Assembly: GCF_039614715.1 (NCBI RefSeq)
Contig: NZ_CP154857.1
Location: forward strand, 1,364,001 to 1,428,000
Direction: 5' to 3'
Source of the DNA: Microbacterium sp. AZCO
GTDB taxonomy: Bacteria > Actinomycetota > Actinomycetes > Actinomycetales > Microbacteriaceae
Length of the DNA: 64,000 bases
This document shows, piece after piece, positions 24,218 to 33,106 of the stretch (position 1 is the stretch's first letter; each line of letters begins with the position of its first letter). The position numbers and the translations under genes are program-made. A model generated the notes under the pieces. That model made no database searches, was not told the DNA's origin, and saw nothing but the letters and a program-made list of their open reading frames with translations.

Positions 24218-24228
24218 TCCACAGCCAT

Positions 24229-24259
24229 GGATGCCCCGCCCAGGTTGGGCGGGGCATCC
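24229..24259. terminator. Terminator after pepN
   Basis: A 13-bp perfect stem (ggatgccccgccc/gggcggggcatcc), loop aggtt, followed by GTCGTTA. Confidence 0.75.
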
Positions 24260-24274
24260 GTCGTTAGGATCGGG

Positions 24275-25375
24275 ATGATGCGACTGGAGAACGCGGACGG
24301 TACGAGCACAGTGGACTGGGCGCAGATCGGACAGGATGCCTGGGGATTCCTGATCCTCGTGGGCACCAAGATCTTCTGGATCCTCGTGATCATCGCCGTC
24401 GCGATGGTCCTGGTGTGGATCATGCGGCGCGTCATCGCCCGCGTCGTGAACCGCATCGTCTCGGGAGCCAAGAACAAGGCGAACGTCGACGACACGCAGG
24501 CGCTCGAGCGCGCTCCGCTCGCGCAGGTGCGGCTCGTGCAGCGGACGCGCACGCTCGGATCGATCCTGACGAACATCGTCAACGTCACGATCGTGATCGT
24601 CGCCGTGATCCTGATCGTCTACACGCTGAGCCCCGGCATCATCGGCTCGTTCACACTGCTCACGGCCGCCATCGGCGCGGGCCTCGGCTTCGGCGCGCAG
24701 AACATCGTGAAGGACGTGCTGAACGGCATCTTCATCGTCGCGGAGGATCAGGTGGGCATCGGCGACGTCGTCGACCTGGGACTCGCGACGGGAGTCGTCG
24801 AGTACGTGAGCGTCCGTGTGACCCACGTGCGCGACGTCAACGGCACGCTCTGGTACGTGCGCAACGGCGAGATCCTGCGCATCGGCAATATGTCGATGGG
24901 CTGGTCGCGCGTCATCATCGACCTCGCGGTCCCGGCCGACGCGCAGATCGACGAGGTCGAGAGCGCGCTCCTGGCCGCCGCGAAGAGCCTCCGCACCGAC
25001 CCGAAGTGGCGCACCCGCATCATCGAGAACCCCGAGGTGTGGGGTCTCGAGTCGGTGTCGGGGGACGCGCTCGTCATCCGCCTCGTCATGAAGACGCGCG
25101 CCAACGCCAAGGACGACGTGGCCCGCGAGCTCCGGATGCGCCTCAAGCACGCGATCGACGAGCTCGGGCTGCAGCTGCCGCAGCTCACCTCGATCACGCT
25201 GTCGGGCCTCGAGGGCGCCCAGCGCGTGCGGGGTGCCAACCCGCCCAAGACCAAGCCCACCCCCGTCACGCCGCTGCCCGAGAAGCCCGTGTGGAAGCCC
25301 AAGCGCCTGTCGAAGCGCCGCTCCGGCACGGCCGACGACACCGGTGATCGACCCGACGGAGAGCCCACGCCATGA
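24275..25375 (+). CDS. MscS-family mechanosensitive ion channel
   Basis: A 366-residue membrane protein. Two N-terminal helices (GFLILVGTKIFWILVIIAVAMVLVWIM and a second around SILTNIVNVTIVIVAVILIVYTL) precede the pore-lining third helix, here TAAIGAGLGFGAQNIVKDVLNGIFI, with the Gly/Ala spacing typical of MscS. The beta domain follows (QVGIGDVVDLG...VEYVSVRVTHVRD), then an alpha/beta C-terminal cap and a basic Pro-rich tail. It should open under membrane tension and release solutes during osmotic downshock. Two consecutive ATGs (24275, 24278) are both possible starts. The stop overlaps the haemoglobin gene (ATGA). Confidence 0.92.
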   Translation: MMRLENADGTSTVDWAQIGQDAWGFLILVGTKIFWILVIIAVAMVLVWIMRRVIARVVNRIVSGAKNKANVDDTQALERAPLAQVRLVQRTRTLGSILTNIVNVTIVIVAVILIVYTLSPGIIGSFTLLTAAIGAGLGFGAQNIVKDVLNGIFIVAEDQVGIGDVVDLGLATGVVEYVSVRVTHVRDVNGTLWYVRNGEILRIGNMSMGWSRVIIDLAVPADAQIDEVESALLAAAKSLRTDPKWRTRIIENPEVWGLESVSGDALVIRLVMKTRANAKDDVARELRMRLKHAIDELGLQLPQLTSITLSGLEGAQRVRGANPPKTKPTPVTPLPEKPVWKPKRLSKRRSGTADDTGDRPDGEPTP

Positions 25376-25854
25376 CAGACGGAACGGATGCCTCGCCCCT
25401 GACCTTCTACGAGGAGGTCGGCGGTCACGGCACGTTCGTGCGGCTCGTCGACGCGTTCTACCGGGGCGTCGCCGACGACGAGGTGCTGCGTCCCATGTAT
25501 CCCGAAGAGGATCTCACCGGTGCGCGGCACCGCCTCACGATGTTCTTGGAGCAGTACTGGGGCGGGCCGACGACGTACGGCGAAGAGCGCGGGCACCCCC
25601 GCCTGCGCATGCGGCACGCGCCCTTCCACGTGAATCCGGATGCCCGCGACCGCTGGCTCCGCCACATGCGCGACGCCGTCGACGAGCTCGAGCTCTCGCC
25701 GCTCCACGAGGCGACTCTGTGGGACTACCTGCAGCGCGCCGCCTACGCCATGGTCAACACGTTCGAGCCGGCCGGGATCGGCCCCTCGGCCGCCGGCCGC
25801 GACACGGCCGGCATCCCCCTGACGGCGTCGGCGCCCGACGACGCCACCTCCTGA
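25372..25854 (+). CDS. Group II truncated haemoglobin (GlbO-like)
   Basis: A 160-residue globin with the 2-on-2 fold. Marks are TFYEEVGGHGTFVRLVDAFYRGV, the MYPEEDL turn, FLEQYWGGPTTYGE, and RMRHAPFHVNPDARDRWL, in which the proximal His ligates haem. The WGGP motif and the Tyr residues place it in group II (GlbO), as found throughout Actinobacteria, where it is linked to oxygen or peroxide chemistry. It overlaps the MscS gene by 4 bp, so it is probably translated with it. The last 25 residues (GIGPSAAGRDTAG...) are a disordered extension. Confidence 0.92.
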   Translation: MTDGTDASPLTFYEEVGGHGTFVRLVDAFYRGVADDEVLRPMYPEEDLTGARHRLTMFLEQYWGGPTTYGEERGHPRLRMRHAPFHVNPDARDRWLRHMRDAVDELELSPLHEATLWDYLQRAAYAMVNTFEPAGIGPSAAGRDTAGIPLTASAPDDATS

Positions 25855-25893
25855 ACCAGCTCCACCCCGCACCCCGACGACGAAGGAGTCGCC

Positions 25894-27561
25894 ATGCCCC
25901 CCGCACCCACCCTCGCCACCGACGTTCTCGTGATCGGCTGGGGCCTGTCCGGCCTCGTCGCCGCCGGTGAAGCCGCCGCGGCGGGCAAGAAGGTCGTGAT
26001 CGTCGACCAGGAGCCCCGCTCGAACCTCGGCGGCCAGGCGTGGTGGTCGTTCGGCGGGCTGTTCTTCGTCGACTCGCCCGAGCAGCGCCGCATGGGCATC
26101 AAGGACTCCCTCGACCTCGCCCGTCAGGACTGGTTCGGGAACGCCGCCTTCGACCGCGACGAGGATGCCTGGCCGAAGCGCTGGGCAGAGGCGTACCTGC
26201 AGTTCGCCGCCGGCGAGAAGCGCACCTGGCTGCGCGAGAAGGGCGTCGGGTTCTTCCCGGTCGTCGGGTGGGCCGAGCGCGGCGGCTACGGCGCCACCGG
26301 CCCCGGCAACTCCGTGCCGCGGTTCCACATCACGTGGGGCACGGGCCCCGGCATCGTCGCGCCCTTCCAGGCCGCCGTCGAGAAGGCCGAGGCGGCCGGA
26401 CGCATCACGATCCTTCCGCGCCATCGGGTGACCTCGCTCCTCGCGAGCGACGGCGCTGTGACCGGTGCGGCGGGTGACGTCCTCGCCCCGTCGGGCGCGG
26501 TGCGCGGCGCGGCGAGCTCGCGCGAGGTCGTCGGCGCGTTCGAGATCACGGCGGGTGCGACCATCGTCACGTCGGGCGGAATCGGCGGCAACCATGACCT
26601 CGTGCGGGCGATGTGGCCCGAGCGCCTCGGCACGGCGCCCGCGACGATGGTCACGGGCGTCCCGGCCTACGTCGACGGCTCGATGCTTCCCGTCGCCGAG
26701 ACGGCCGGGGCTCGGGTGATCAACGGCGACCGCATGTGGCACTACGTCGAGGGACTGCAGAACTGGGATCCGGTCTGGCCGGACCACGGCATCCGGATCC
26801 TCCCCGGTCCGTCGTCGCTGTGGCTCGACGCCACCGGCCATCGGCTCCCGGTGCCGCTGTATCCCGGGTTCGACACCCTCGGCACGCTCGCGCACCTGCG
26901 TGCGACCGGGCACGACCACTCGTGGTTCGTCCTGTCGCACAAGATCATCGAGAAGGAGTTCACCCTCTCGGGCAGCGAGCAGAACCCCGACCTGACCGGC
27001 AAGGACGTGCCCCTCCTGGTGAAGTCGCGGCTCGGCAAGGGCGCGGCGGCACCCGTCAAGGCGTTCATGGACCACGGCGCGGACTTCGTCGTGCGCGACA
27101 ACCTCGATGACCTCATCGCGGGGATGAAGGCGCTCCCCGGCGGCGACGTGCTCGACGGCGACCGGGTGCGGATCGAGCTCGAGGCGCGCGACCGCGAGGT
27201 CGAGAACGACTTCACGAAGGATGCGCAGATCGCGATGCTCCGCTCCGCTCGCGCCTACCGCGGAGACAAGCTCATCCGCACCGCTCCCCCGCACCGCATC
27301 CTCGACCCGGAGGCGGGCCCGCTCATCGCCGTCAAGCTGCACGTGCTCACGCGCAAGTCGCTGGGCGGCATCGAGACCGACCTGTCGGCGCGCGCTCTCG
27401 GCGCGTCGGGCGACCCGATCCCAGGCCTGTATTCCGCGGGCGAGGCGAGCGGGTTCGGCGGCGGCGGCGTGCACGGCTACCGCGCACTGGAGGGGACGTT
27501 CGTGGGTGGATGCCTCTTCTCAGGCCGCATCGCGGGCCGGGCCGCGGCATCCGCCGTCTGA
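25894..27561 (+). CDS. FAD-binding dehydrogenase, KstD/flavocytochrome-like
   Basis: A 555-residue flavoprotein. The dinucleotide-binding fold is at the start (DVLVIGWGLSGLVAAGEAA...VVIVDQE) and the second FAD contact near the end (GLYSAGEASGFGGGGVHGYRALEG...GGCLFSGRIAG). Between lie segments shared with the FAD_binding_2 family of fumarate reductases and 3-ketosteroid dehydrogenases (GGQAWWSFGGLFFVDSPEQ). Members with this exact layout are annotated only as FAD-binding dehydrogenase; the substrate is not known, and steroid activity should not be assumed. AAGGAG precedes the ATG at 25894. Convergent with corA. Confidence 0.9.
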   Translation: MPPAPTLATDVLVIGWGLSGLVAAGEAAAAGKKVVIVDQEPRSNLGGQAWWSFGGLFFVDSPEQRRMGIKDSLDLARQDWFGNAAFDRDEDAWPKRWAEAYLQFAAGEKRTWLREKGVGFFPVVGWAERGGYGATGPGNSVPRFHITWGTGPGIVAPFQAAVEKAEAAGRITILPRHRVTSLLASDGAVTGAAGDVLAPSGAVRGAASSREVVGAFEITAGATIVTSGGIGGNHDLVRAMWPERLGTAPATMVTGVPAYVDGSMLPVAETAGARVINGDRMWHYVEGLQNWDPVWPDHGIRILPGPSSLWLDATGHRLPVPLYPGFDTLGTLAHLRATGHDHSWFVLSHKIIEKEFTLSGSEQNPDLTGKDVPLLVKSRLGKGAAAPVKAFMDHGADFVVRDNLDDLIAGMKALPGGDVLDGDRVRIELEARDREVENDFTKDAQIAMLRSARAYRGDKLIRTAPPHRILDPEAGPLIAVKLHVLTRKSLGGIETDLSARALGASGDPIPGLYSAGEASGFGGGGVHGYRALEGTFVGGCLFSGRIAGRAAASAV

Positions 27562-27565
27562 CCGG

Positions 27566-28603
27566 CTACAGCCAGTTGCGCGACTTGAACACGCGATACA
27601 GCCCGAACGCGAACGCCACCATCGTCAGGAGTGCGAGCGGGTAGCCGAGCGGCCAGGCGAGCTCGGGCATGTGGACGAAGTTCATCCCGTAGATGCCGGT
27701 GATGAGCGACGGCGCGAACAGGATCGCGGCCCAGCTCGAGATGCGCTTGGTCTGCTCGGACTGCGCCAGGCTCGTCTCGTTCTGACGCTGCGCGACGAGC
27801 GTCGCGTGGACCGTGAGGGCGTTCTGCAGCGTCTGGCGGAACTCCTCGATCTTCTCGACCATCTGGATGACGTGGTCCTGGATGTCGCGGAACGAACGCC
27901 GCAGCTCGAGGATGTCCGGATCCTTGCCGTACGAGTTCTCGAGATCGTCGCGCAGGCTCGCGATCATGGCGTTGAGAGGGCGCACGGCGCGCAGGAACTC
28001 CATCACCTCACCCGAGAGGTCGTAGATGCGCTTCGTGACGGTCGGGTCGCCTGTGAAGAGCTGCACCTCGATCTCGTCGATGTCGTTCTCGAGACCGACG
28101 ACCACCGGCTCGTAGTCGTCCACGATGCGGTCGAGGATCGCGTACAGCACGGCGAGCGGGCCCCGCGTGAGCAGTTCGGGCGCGCTCTCCAGACGGTGCC
28201 GGACGAGCGCGAGGTTCGGCGCCTCGGCGTGGCGGATGGCGATGACGAAGTCGGCTCCGGTGAACACCTCGACCTCGCCGAACTCGACGGTCTCGACCGA
28301 GTCGACGTAGCGAGCGGGACGCAGCACGAGGAACCGGGTATCGCCGTAGCGCTCGAGTTTCGCGCGCTGATGGCCGAGGAGCGCGTCCTCGATCGCGAGC
28401 GGGTGAAGGTCGAATTCGGCCGCGATGATATTGAGCTGCACCGGTTCGGGGCGGTACAGGCCGATCCAGGCGAAGCCGCCGTGCTCCGCGAGCGCCTCCG
28501 AGGTGCGCGCAAGGGTCTGCGGGGACGCGACGCGGCGTCCGTCCACGTAGATCGCGTTGTCGATCACTGCCACCGGCACAGTCTGACAGCACCGGCGTGT
28601 CAT
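27566..28603 (-). CDS. corA: CorA-family magnesium/cobalt transporter
   Basis: A 345-residue channel-type transporter for Mg2+ and related ions. The C-terminus has the two membrane helices with the invariant GMN motif between them (ITGIYGMNFVHMPELAWPLGYP), preceded by a long charged cytoplasmic funnel (LRRSFRDIQDHVIQMVEKIEEF). The N-terminal domain matches the actinobacterial CorA-like pattern (FAWIGLYRPEPVQLNIIAAEFDLHPLAIEDAL). The ATG at 28603 begins one base after the stop of the upstream gene; in-frame GTG codons around 28579 are alternatives. The much longer open frame to 29062 overlaps that gene and is rejected. Confidence 0.92.
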   Translation of the reverse strand: MTRRCCQTVPVAVIDNAIYVDGRRVASPQTLARTSEALAEHGGFAWIGLYRPEPVQLNIIAAEFDLHPLAIEDALLGHQRAKLERYGDTRFLVLRPARYVDSVETVEFGEVEVFTGADFVIAIRHAEAPNLALVRHRLESAPELLTRGPLAVLYAILDRIVDDYEPVVVGLENDIDEIEVQLFTGDPTVTKRIYDLSGEVMEFLRAVRPLNAMIASLRDDLENSYGKDPDILELRRSFRDIQDHVIQMVEKIEEFRQTLQNALTVHATLVAQRQNETSLAQSEQTKRISSWAAILFAPSLITGIYGMNFVHMPELAWPLGYPLALLTMVAFAFGLYRVFKSRNWL

Positions 28604-28604
28604 A

Positions 28605-29279
28605 TCAGCCTGATGACCCCGTCCGGCGGACAGCGGTGAGGCCGGTGCGCACGGGGCCGCGGACGAGCACGTGGCCGCGATCCAGGGTGACGCGGGTCCA
28701 GGGCCCGGAGGCCAGCACGCGCGCTTCCTCCTCGCCGACGATGAACCCCAGTGCGAACGCCGCGAAAGCCGTGCCGAGCGGAAGGCCGTGAAGCAGCTCG
28801 TCGGGCGCGCCCCATACGGTCCCGCGAACGGCGCGGACGACGTCTTCACCCGGATCAGCGGGCATCGATTCGGCGACGGCCGCGATGCCGTACTGCGCCC
28901 TGGACGCGAGATCGGCGGCGGGTATCGAGCCGACCGCCTCCCACCCGCTCCGCGGCGGAGCGATGCCCGCCCACGCCGGCGAGAGGCCGACATCGGGCAG
29001 CTCGACGGCGCGCGGGTCGTCGTCGGACTTCGCGAGGGCGGATGCCTCGACGACGATGTCACAGACGAGCTCGGGGTCGATCGGGAGGGCGCGCAGGGCG
29101 AGCACCGTCGGACTGGCGTCGAGGAGCCCGCGCGGAGCGAGCGGGGCCGAGGTCATGGCGAGGGTGCCGCCGGCGGCCTGGAGCCTCACCCCGCCGTCGC
29201 CGAGCGGAGTCGTCCGCCCCGCGAAGGTCAGCGCGTCGGCGGCGGCATCGGCATCGGGGAAGAGAAGGCGCTGCGACAT
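28605..29279 (-). CDS. Hypothetical protein upstream of corA
   Basis: A 224-residue protein (MSQRLLFPDADAAADALTF...) with no recognised domain. It is Ala/Leu-rich and globular, with a strand-helix pattern in the first part (GDGGVRLQAAGGTLAMTSAPL) and a conserved-looking segment PAWAGIAPPRSGWEAVGSIPA. No signal peptide and no membrane helix. It is translationally coupled to corA and divergent from the acyl-CoA thioesterase gene, 56 bp away. Similar uncharacterised proteins appear in Microbacteriaceae, though I cannot name a family. Start ATG 29279; upstream frame to 29549 crosses the divergent gene. Confidence 0.7.
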   Translation of the reverse strand: MSQRLLFPDADAAADALTFAGRTTPLGDGGVRLQAAGGTLAMTSAPLAPRGLLDASPTVLALRALPIDPELVCDIVVEASALAKSDDDPRAVELPDVGLSPAWAGIAPPRSGWEAVGSIPAADLASRAQYGIAAVAESMPADPGEDVVRAVRGTVWGAPDELLHGLPLGTAFAAFALGFIVGEEEARVLASGPWTRVTLDRGHVLVRGPVRTGLTAVRRTGSSG

Positions 29280-29334
29280 CCGCCCTAAACTACCAAGCGT
29301 TGCGGGACCGCCTCCCGCCTTCAGGGAGGATGCC

Positions 29335-30234
29335 GTGACCGACGCCGCGCAGTCCCTCGAGGAGCCGCTCGACCGAGACCCGGTCGCTGCGCTGCTCGCG
29401 GTGCTCGACCTCGCGGACTCGAGCGCCCGCACGACGGAGGACATCTTCACGGGGGTGTCCCAGCCGATGCCCCTCGGACGCGTGTACGGCGGGCAGGTGC
29501 TCGCGCAGTCGATCGTCGCCGCGGAGCGGACGACCGCGGAGGGCCGCATCCCGCACTCGATGCACGGCTACTTCCTCCGTCCCGGCGACTCGTCGAAGGG
29601 CATCACCTTCGCCGTGGACCGCATCCACGACGGGCGGTCCTTCTCGACCCGGCGCACGCAGGCGTTCCAGGAGGGCGTCCCGATCTTCTCGATGATCTCG
29701 TCCTTCCAGGATGAGGACCCCGGCATCGAGCATCAGCAGCCGGCACCCGACGGCATCCCGGGCCCGGAGGATCTCCCCGATCTCGAGGACCACCTCTCGG
29801 GACTCCACCCCGTATCGAAGCGGCTGTTCCTCGACCGCCCCGTCGATCTTCGCCACGTGCCGTCGCCGATCTACGTCACGGTGGAGGGCGAGCGCGTTCC
29901 GCGTCAGGCGGTGTGGATGCGCTCCTGCAGCCCCCTGCCCGACGACCCGGCCGTGCACCGGGCTGCTCTCGCGTACGTGAGCGACCTGACGATCCAGGAG
30001 TCGATCCTCCGAGCGCACGGAGTGCCGTGGGCGACACCGGGGCTCAAGGTCGCGAGCCTCGACCACGCGATGTGGTGGCATCGGCCGGGACGCATCGACG
30101 ACTGGCTGCTCTACGTGCAGGAGTCGCCCAGCGCCCGCGGCGGGCGCGGCCTCGCGACGGGGCGCATCTACTCGCGCGACGGCGCCCTTGTGGCGAGCGT
30201 CGCGCAGGAGATCATGGTGCGCATCCCCGCCTGA
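29335..30234 (+). CDS. tesB: Acyl-CoA thioesterase II
   Basis: Hydrolyses acyl-CoA to free acid and CoA. The 299-residue protein is a double hotdog fold: the first half has GRVYGGQVLAQSIVAAERT and HSMHGYFLRPGDSSKGI, the second has SLDHAMWWHRPGRIDDWLLYVQ and GRGLATGRIYSRDG, both diagnostic for TesB. The expected catalytic Asp is in SLDHAMWWH. Start is a GTG at 29335 with a perfect AGGGAGGA; the longer frame from 28885 runs antisense through the upstream gene. Convergent with a second, unrelated thioesterase gene only 18 bp away. Confidence 0.95.
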   Translation: MTDAAQSLEEPLDRDPVAALLAVLDLADSSARTTEDIFTGVSQPMPLGRVYGGQVLAQSIVAAERTTAEGRIPHSMHGYFLRPGDSSKGITFAVDRIHDGRSFSTRRTQAFQEGVPIFSMISSFQDEDPGIEHQQPAPDGIPGPEDLPDLEDHLSGLHPVSKRLFLDRPVDLRHVPSPIYVTVEGERVPRQAVWMRSCSPLPDDPAVHRAALAYVSDLTIQESILRAHGVPWATPGLKVASLDHAMWWHRPGRIDDWLLYVQESPSARGGRGLATGRIYSRDGALVASVAQEIMVRIPA

Positions 30235-30251
30235 ATCGGGGTCCCGCGGCG

Positions 30252-30776
30252 TCAGCGGCGGTGGGTGTAGACGATCGGGTCGCCCTGGTAGGGACTCCAG
30301 GCGGCGCGCTCCTCGGTGGTGAGTCGCAGGGGGCGCCCGGTGGCGGCATCCACTTTCACGACGACTGTCGTCGCGCGCGCGTACGTCACCTGCCGGCCGG
30401 CGTCGGCTGTCTCGAGAGGGCTGCAGACCTCGTAGCAGACCTCGATGCTCGATCCCCCGAGCTTTCCGAACCACATCTGCACGTCGAGCGGGAACCGCTG
30501 GTACGGCACCGGCGCGAGGTACTCGATCTCCTGACGGGCGATGAGGGTGAGGATGCCGCTGTGCAGGCCCGAGTCGAGCACAGCCGTGGGGGGCGCGACT
30601 TCACCGCGCTCGGGCTGCCAGAACGCGCGGACGCGCGCCTCCTCGAGCAGCTTGAGCATGGAGGTGTTGTTGACGTGGTTGAACGCGTCGAGGTCGCCCC
30701 AGCGAAGTGGGATCGGGATGTGGAGGCGACGGCCCTGGGGCGTCGCCTCCACGGTCGCGATCGGCTCGTCACTCAC
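30252..30776 (-). CDS. Acyl-CoA thioesterase, 4HBT-type hotdog
   Basis: A 174-residue single hotdog protein. The N-terminal motif RWGDLDAFNHVNNTSMLKLLEEAR contains the Asp and His-Val-Asn of the 4-hydroxybenzoyl-CoA thioesterase family, in which Asp is catalytic. LIARQEIEYLAPVPYQRFPLDV is the usual second strand block. Substrate unknown; such YbgC/FcbC-like enzymes act on short or aromatic acyl-CoA. It lies 9 bp after the EttA gene on the same strand, so it is probably co-transcribed. The start follows the family N-terminus after a short polar leader. Confidence 0.92.
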   Translation of the reverse strand: MSDEPIATVEATPQGRRLHIPIPLRWGDLDAFNHVNNTSMLKLLEEARVRAFWQPERGEVAPPTAVLDSGLHSGILTLIARQEIEYLAPVPYQRFPLDVQMWFGKLGGSSIEVCYEVCSPLETADAGRQVTYARATTVVVKVDAATGRPLRLTTEERAAWSPYQGDPIVYTHRR

Positions 30777-30785
30777 GAGTCGAGG

Positions 30786-32465
30786 TCAATCGCGCGTCAG
30801 CTTGCGGTACGCGGTGCGGTGCGGGCGCGCCGCCTCCACGCCGAGGCGCTGGATCTTGTTCTCCTCGTACGCCTCGAAGTTGCCCTCGAACCAGTACCAC
30901 TTGTCGGGGTCTTCATCGGTGCCCTCGTAGGCGAGGATGTGCGTTGCGATGCGGTCGAGGAACCACCGGTCGTGCGTGATGACGACGGCGCAGCCGGGGA
31001 ACTCCAGCAGAGCGTTCTCGAGCGACTGAAGCGTCTCGACGTCGAGGTCGTTGGTCGGCTCGTCGAGGAGGAGCAGGTTGCCGCCCTCCTTGAGCGTCAG
31101 TGCGAGGTTGAGGCGGTTGCGCTCACCACCCGACAGCACTCCGGCCTTCTTCTGCTGGTCGGGGCCCTTGAAGCCGAACTTGGAGACGTAGGCACGCGAC
31201 GGGATCTCGACCTTGCCGACCTGGATGAAGTCGAGTCCGTCGGAGACGACCTCCCAGAGGGTCTTGCTGGGATCGATGTTCGCCCGCGACTGATCGACAT
31301 AGCTGATCTTGACCGTCTCGCCGATCTTCAGATCTCCGCCGTCGAGCGGCTCGAGGCCGACGATCGTCTTGAAGAGCGTCGTCTTGCCCACGCCATTGGG
31401 ACCGATGACCCCGACGATGCCGTTGGGGGGAAGGCTGAAGCTCAGGCCATCGATGAGCGAGCGGCCGACGAAGCCCTTCTGAAGCTTCTTGGCATCGATG
31501 ACGATGCTTCCCAGGCGCGGCCCCGGCGGGATCTGGATCTCCTCGAAGTCCAGCTTCCGTGTGCGGTCGGCCTCGGCCGCCATCTCTTCGTATCGCGCGA
31601 GACGTGCCTTGGACTTGGCCTGACGGCCCTTCTGGTTCGAACGCACCCACTCGAGCTCCTCGGCGAGCCGCTTGGCCAGCTTGGCGTCCTTCTTGCCCTG
31701 CACGGCGAGTCGTTCGGCCTTCTTCTGGAGGTAGGTCGAGTAATTGCCCTCGTACGGGATGAGGCGGCCACGATCGACTTCTGCGATCCACTCGGCGACA
31801 TTGTCGAGGAAGTACCGGTCGTGCGTGATCGCGATGACGGCGCCGGGGTACTTCTGGAGGTGCTGCTCGAGCCAGAGCACGCTCTCCGCGTCGAGGTGGT
31901 TGGTCGGCTCGTCGAGGAGCAGCAGGTCGGGCTTCTGCAGCAGGAGCTTCGCGAGGGCCACGCGCCGGCGCTCACCACCGGAGAGGTTCGCGACGGATGC
32001 GTCGCCGGGCGGCGTGCGCAGCGCATCCATCGCCTGGTCGAGCTGGGAGTCGATATCCCACGCGTCGGCCGCGTCGATCTCCTCCTGCAGCACACCCATC
32101 TCGGCGAGCAGCGCGTCGAAGTCGGCGTCGGGATCGGCCATGAGAGCCGAGATCTCGTTGAACCTGTCGAGCTTCGCCTTGATCGCGACGCCGTCCTGGA
32201 TGTTCTTCAGGACGGTCTTCGAATCGTCGAGCTCGGGCTCCTGCATGAGGATGCCGACGCTGAAGCCGGGAGAGAGCTTCGCCTCGCCGTTGGAGGGCGT
32301 GTCGAGCCCGGCCATGATCTTGATGATCGTCGACTTGCCGGCGCCGTTCGGGCCGACCATGCCGATCTTGGCCCCGGGGAGGAACGACATCGTGACGTCG
32401 TCGAGGATGAGCTTTTCTCCGACCGCCTTGCGGGCGCGGACCATCGAGTAGATGTATTCAGCCAT
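30786..32465 (-). CDS. ettA: EttA, translational throttle ABC-F ATPase
   Basis: EttA binds the ribosomal E site and gates entry into elongation according to ATP/ADP. The 559-residue protein has two ABC domains without membrane helices: Walker A GPNGAGKSTI and signature LSGGERRRVALAK in the first, GPNGVGKTTLF and LSGGERNRLNLAL in the second. The charged linker between them (KKAERLAVQGKKDAKLAKRL) and the arm insert in domain 1 are characteristic. It starts MAEYIYSMVRARKAVG, as in other EttA proteins. Downstream, the 4HBT thioesterase gene lies in the same direction. Confidence 0.96.
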   Translation of the reverse strand: MAEYIYSMVRARKAVGEKLILDDVTMSFLPGAKIGMVGPNGAGKSTIIKIMAGLDTPSNGEAKLSPGFSVGILMQEPELDDSKTVLKNIQDGVAIKAKLDRFNEISALMADPDADFDALLAEMGVLQEEIDAADAWDIDSQLDQAMDALRTPPGDASVANLSGGERRRVALAKLLLQKPDLLLLDEPTNHLDAESVLWLEQHLQKYPGAVIAITHDRYFLDNVAEWIAEVDRGRLIPYEGNYSTYLQKKAERLAVQGKKDAKLAKRLAEELEWVRSNQKGRQAKSKARLARYEEMAAEADRTRKLDFEEIQIPPGPRLGSIVIDAKKLQKGFVGRSLIDGLSFSLPPNGIVGVIGPNGVGKTTLFKTIVGLEPLDGGDLKIGETVKISYVDQSRANIDPSKTLWEVVSDGLDFIQVGKVEIPSRAYVSKFGFKGPDQQKKAGVLSGGERNRLNLALTLKEGGNLLLLDEPTNDLDVETLQSLENALLEFPGCAVVITHDRWFLDRIATHILAYEGTDEDPDKWYWFEGNFEAYEENKIQRLGVEAARPHRTAYRKLTRD

Positions 32466-32525
32466 AGCGGCTCCAGTCTACGGGCGGACGCCGCGGCGGC
32501 CGCGTCCCGGGCGGCTGGTGGAGGG

Positions 32526-33062
32526 CTACCAGTCGATGGGACGGGTCTGCCCGATGAGACACGCGCCGTCGCCGACGACGGGGAGGACCACGCTCACGGG
32601 ATCGCCCGTCGCCGGACCCACCTGCCCCACAAGACACTCCCCCGCCCAGAGGACCGAGAACTGGATGCTCTCGGCGCGATTGCCCACGGTGGATTCGTCG
32701 TTCGTCACCTGCATCGCGCTCTTGTCGAACCCGGCGGCGACGAGCGCGTCGATGTACGCGCGACCCGACGCCTGGTCGGGGCCCGCCCAGACACTCGCCA
32801 CGATCGACGCGAAATACGGCAGGTTGTCGGAGGCTGAGCCGCCGGGTACCAGAACCGGAGCCGCCGAAGGGGTCGTGCTGGGCGTCTCGGTCGTGCCCGA
32901 CGGGAGGGACGTCTGGGTCGATGTGTCTGTGGACGGCGCGCTGCCGGGGCTCGGAACCGAGCAGGCCGCCAGAACCATCGCGGCGATCAGCAGCGCTCCC
33001 CCGGCGCCCGCGATCCTGCGTCTCGTCGCGGTGGGTCGGGCGGGCTCGAGGCGGCGGGACAC
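32526..33062 (-). CDS. DUF6993-type lipoprotein
   Basis: A 178-residue exported lipoprotein. A basic N-terminus and hydrophobic stretch (IAGAGGALLIAAMVLAACS) end in the lipobox LAAC, so the Cys should be lipidated and the protein anchored outside the membrane. A Ser/Thr/Pro-rich linker of about 40 residues follows, then a small folded domain (NLPYFASIVASVWAGPDQASGRAYIDALVAAGFDKSAMQ...) with two Cys that may form a disulfide (AGECLVGQVG, GDGACLIGQ). That domain matches the actinobacterial DUF6993 pattern; function unknown. Confidence 0.85.
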   Translation of the reverse strand: MSRRLEPARPTATRRRIAGAGGALLIAAMVLAACSVPSPGSAPSTDTSTQTSLPSGTTETPSTTPSAAPVLVPGGSASDNLPYFASIVASVWAGPDQASGRAYIDALVAAGFDKSAMQVTNDESTVGNRAESIQFSVLWAGECLVGQVGPATGDPVSVVLPVVGDGACLIGQTRPIDW

Positions 33063-33106
33063 GCCAGTGAGTCTAGGGTGCCGCCCCGAGCGCGCGCCGT
33101 GAGCCC

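Noticed and set aside
21641..25150. A 1169-codon leftward open frame opposite pepN and the MscS gene
   Set aside because: It is the antisense shadow of two clearly conserved + strand genes; high GC keeps reverse frames open. It has no domain and no ribosome site.
24748..27474. A 908-codon leftward frame over the MscS, globin and dehydrogenase genes
   Set aside because: Shadow of three + strand genes with recognised families.
25894..27561. 3-ketosteroid dehydrogenase and steroid catabolism
   Set aside because: The fold matches broadly, but no steroid genes are nearby and this subgroup has no known substrate.
29913..32837. A 974-codon rightward frame over ettA
   Set aside because: Antisense to EttA and the thioesterase; composition typical of reverse-frame sequence.
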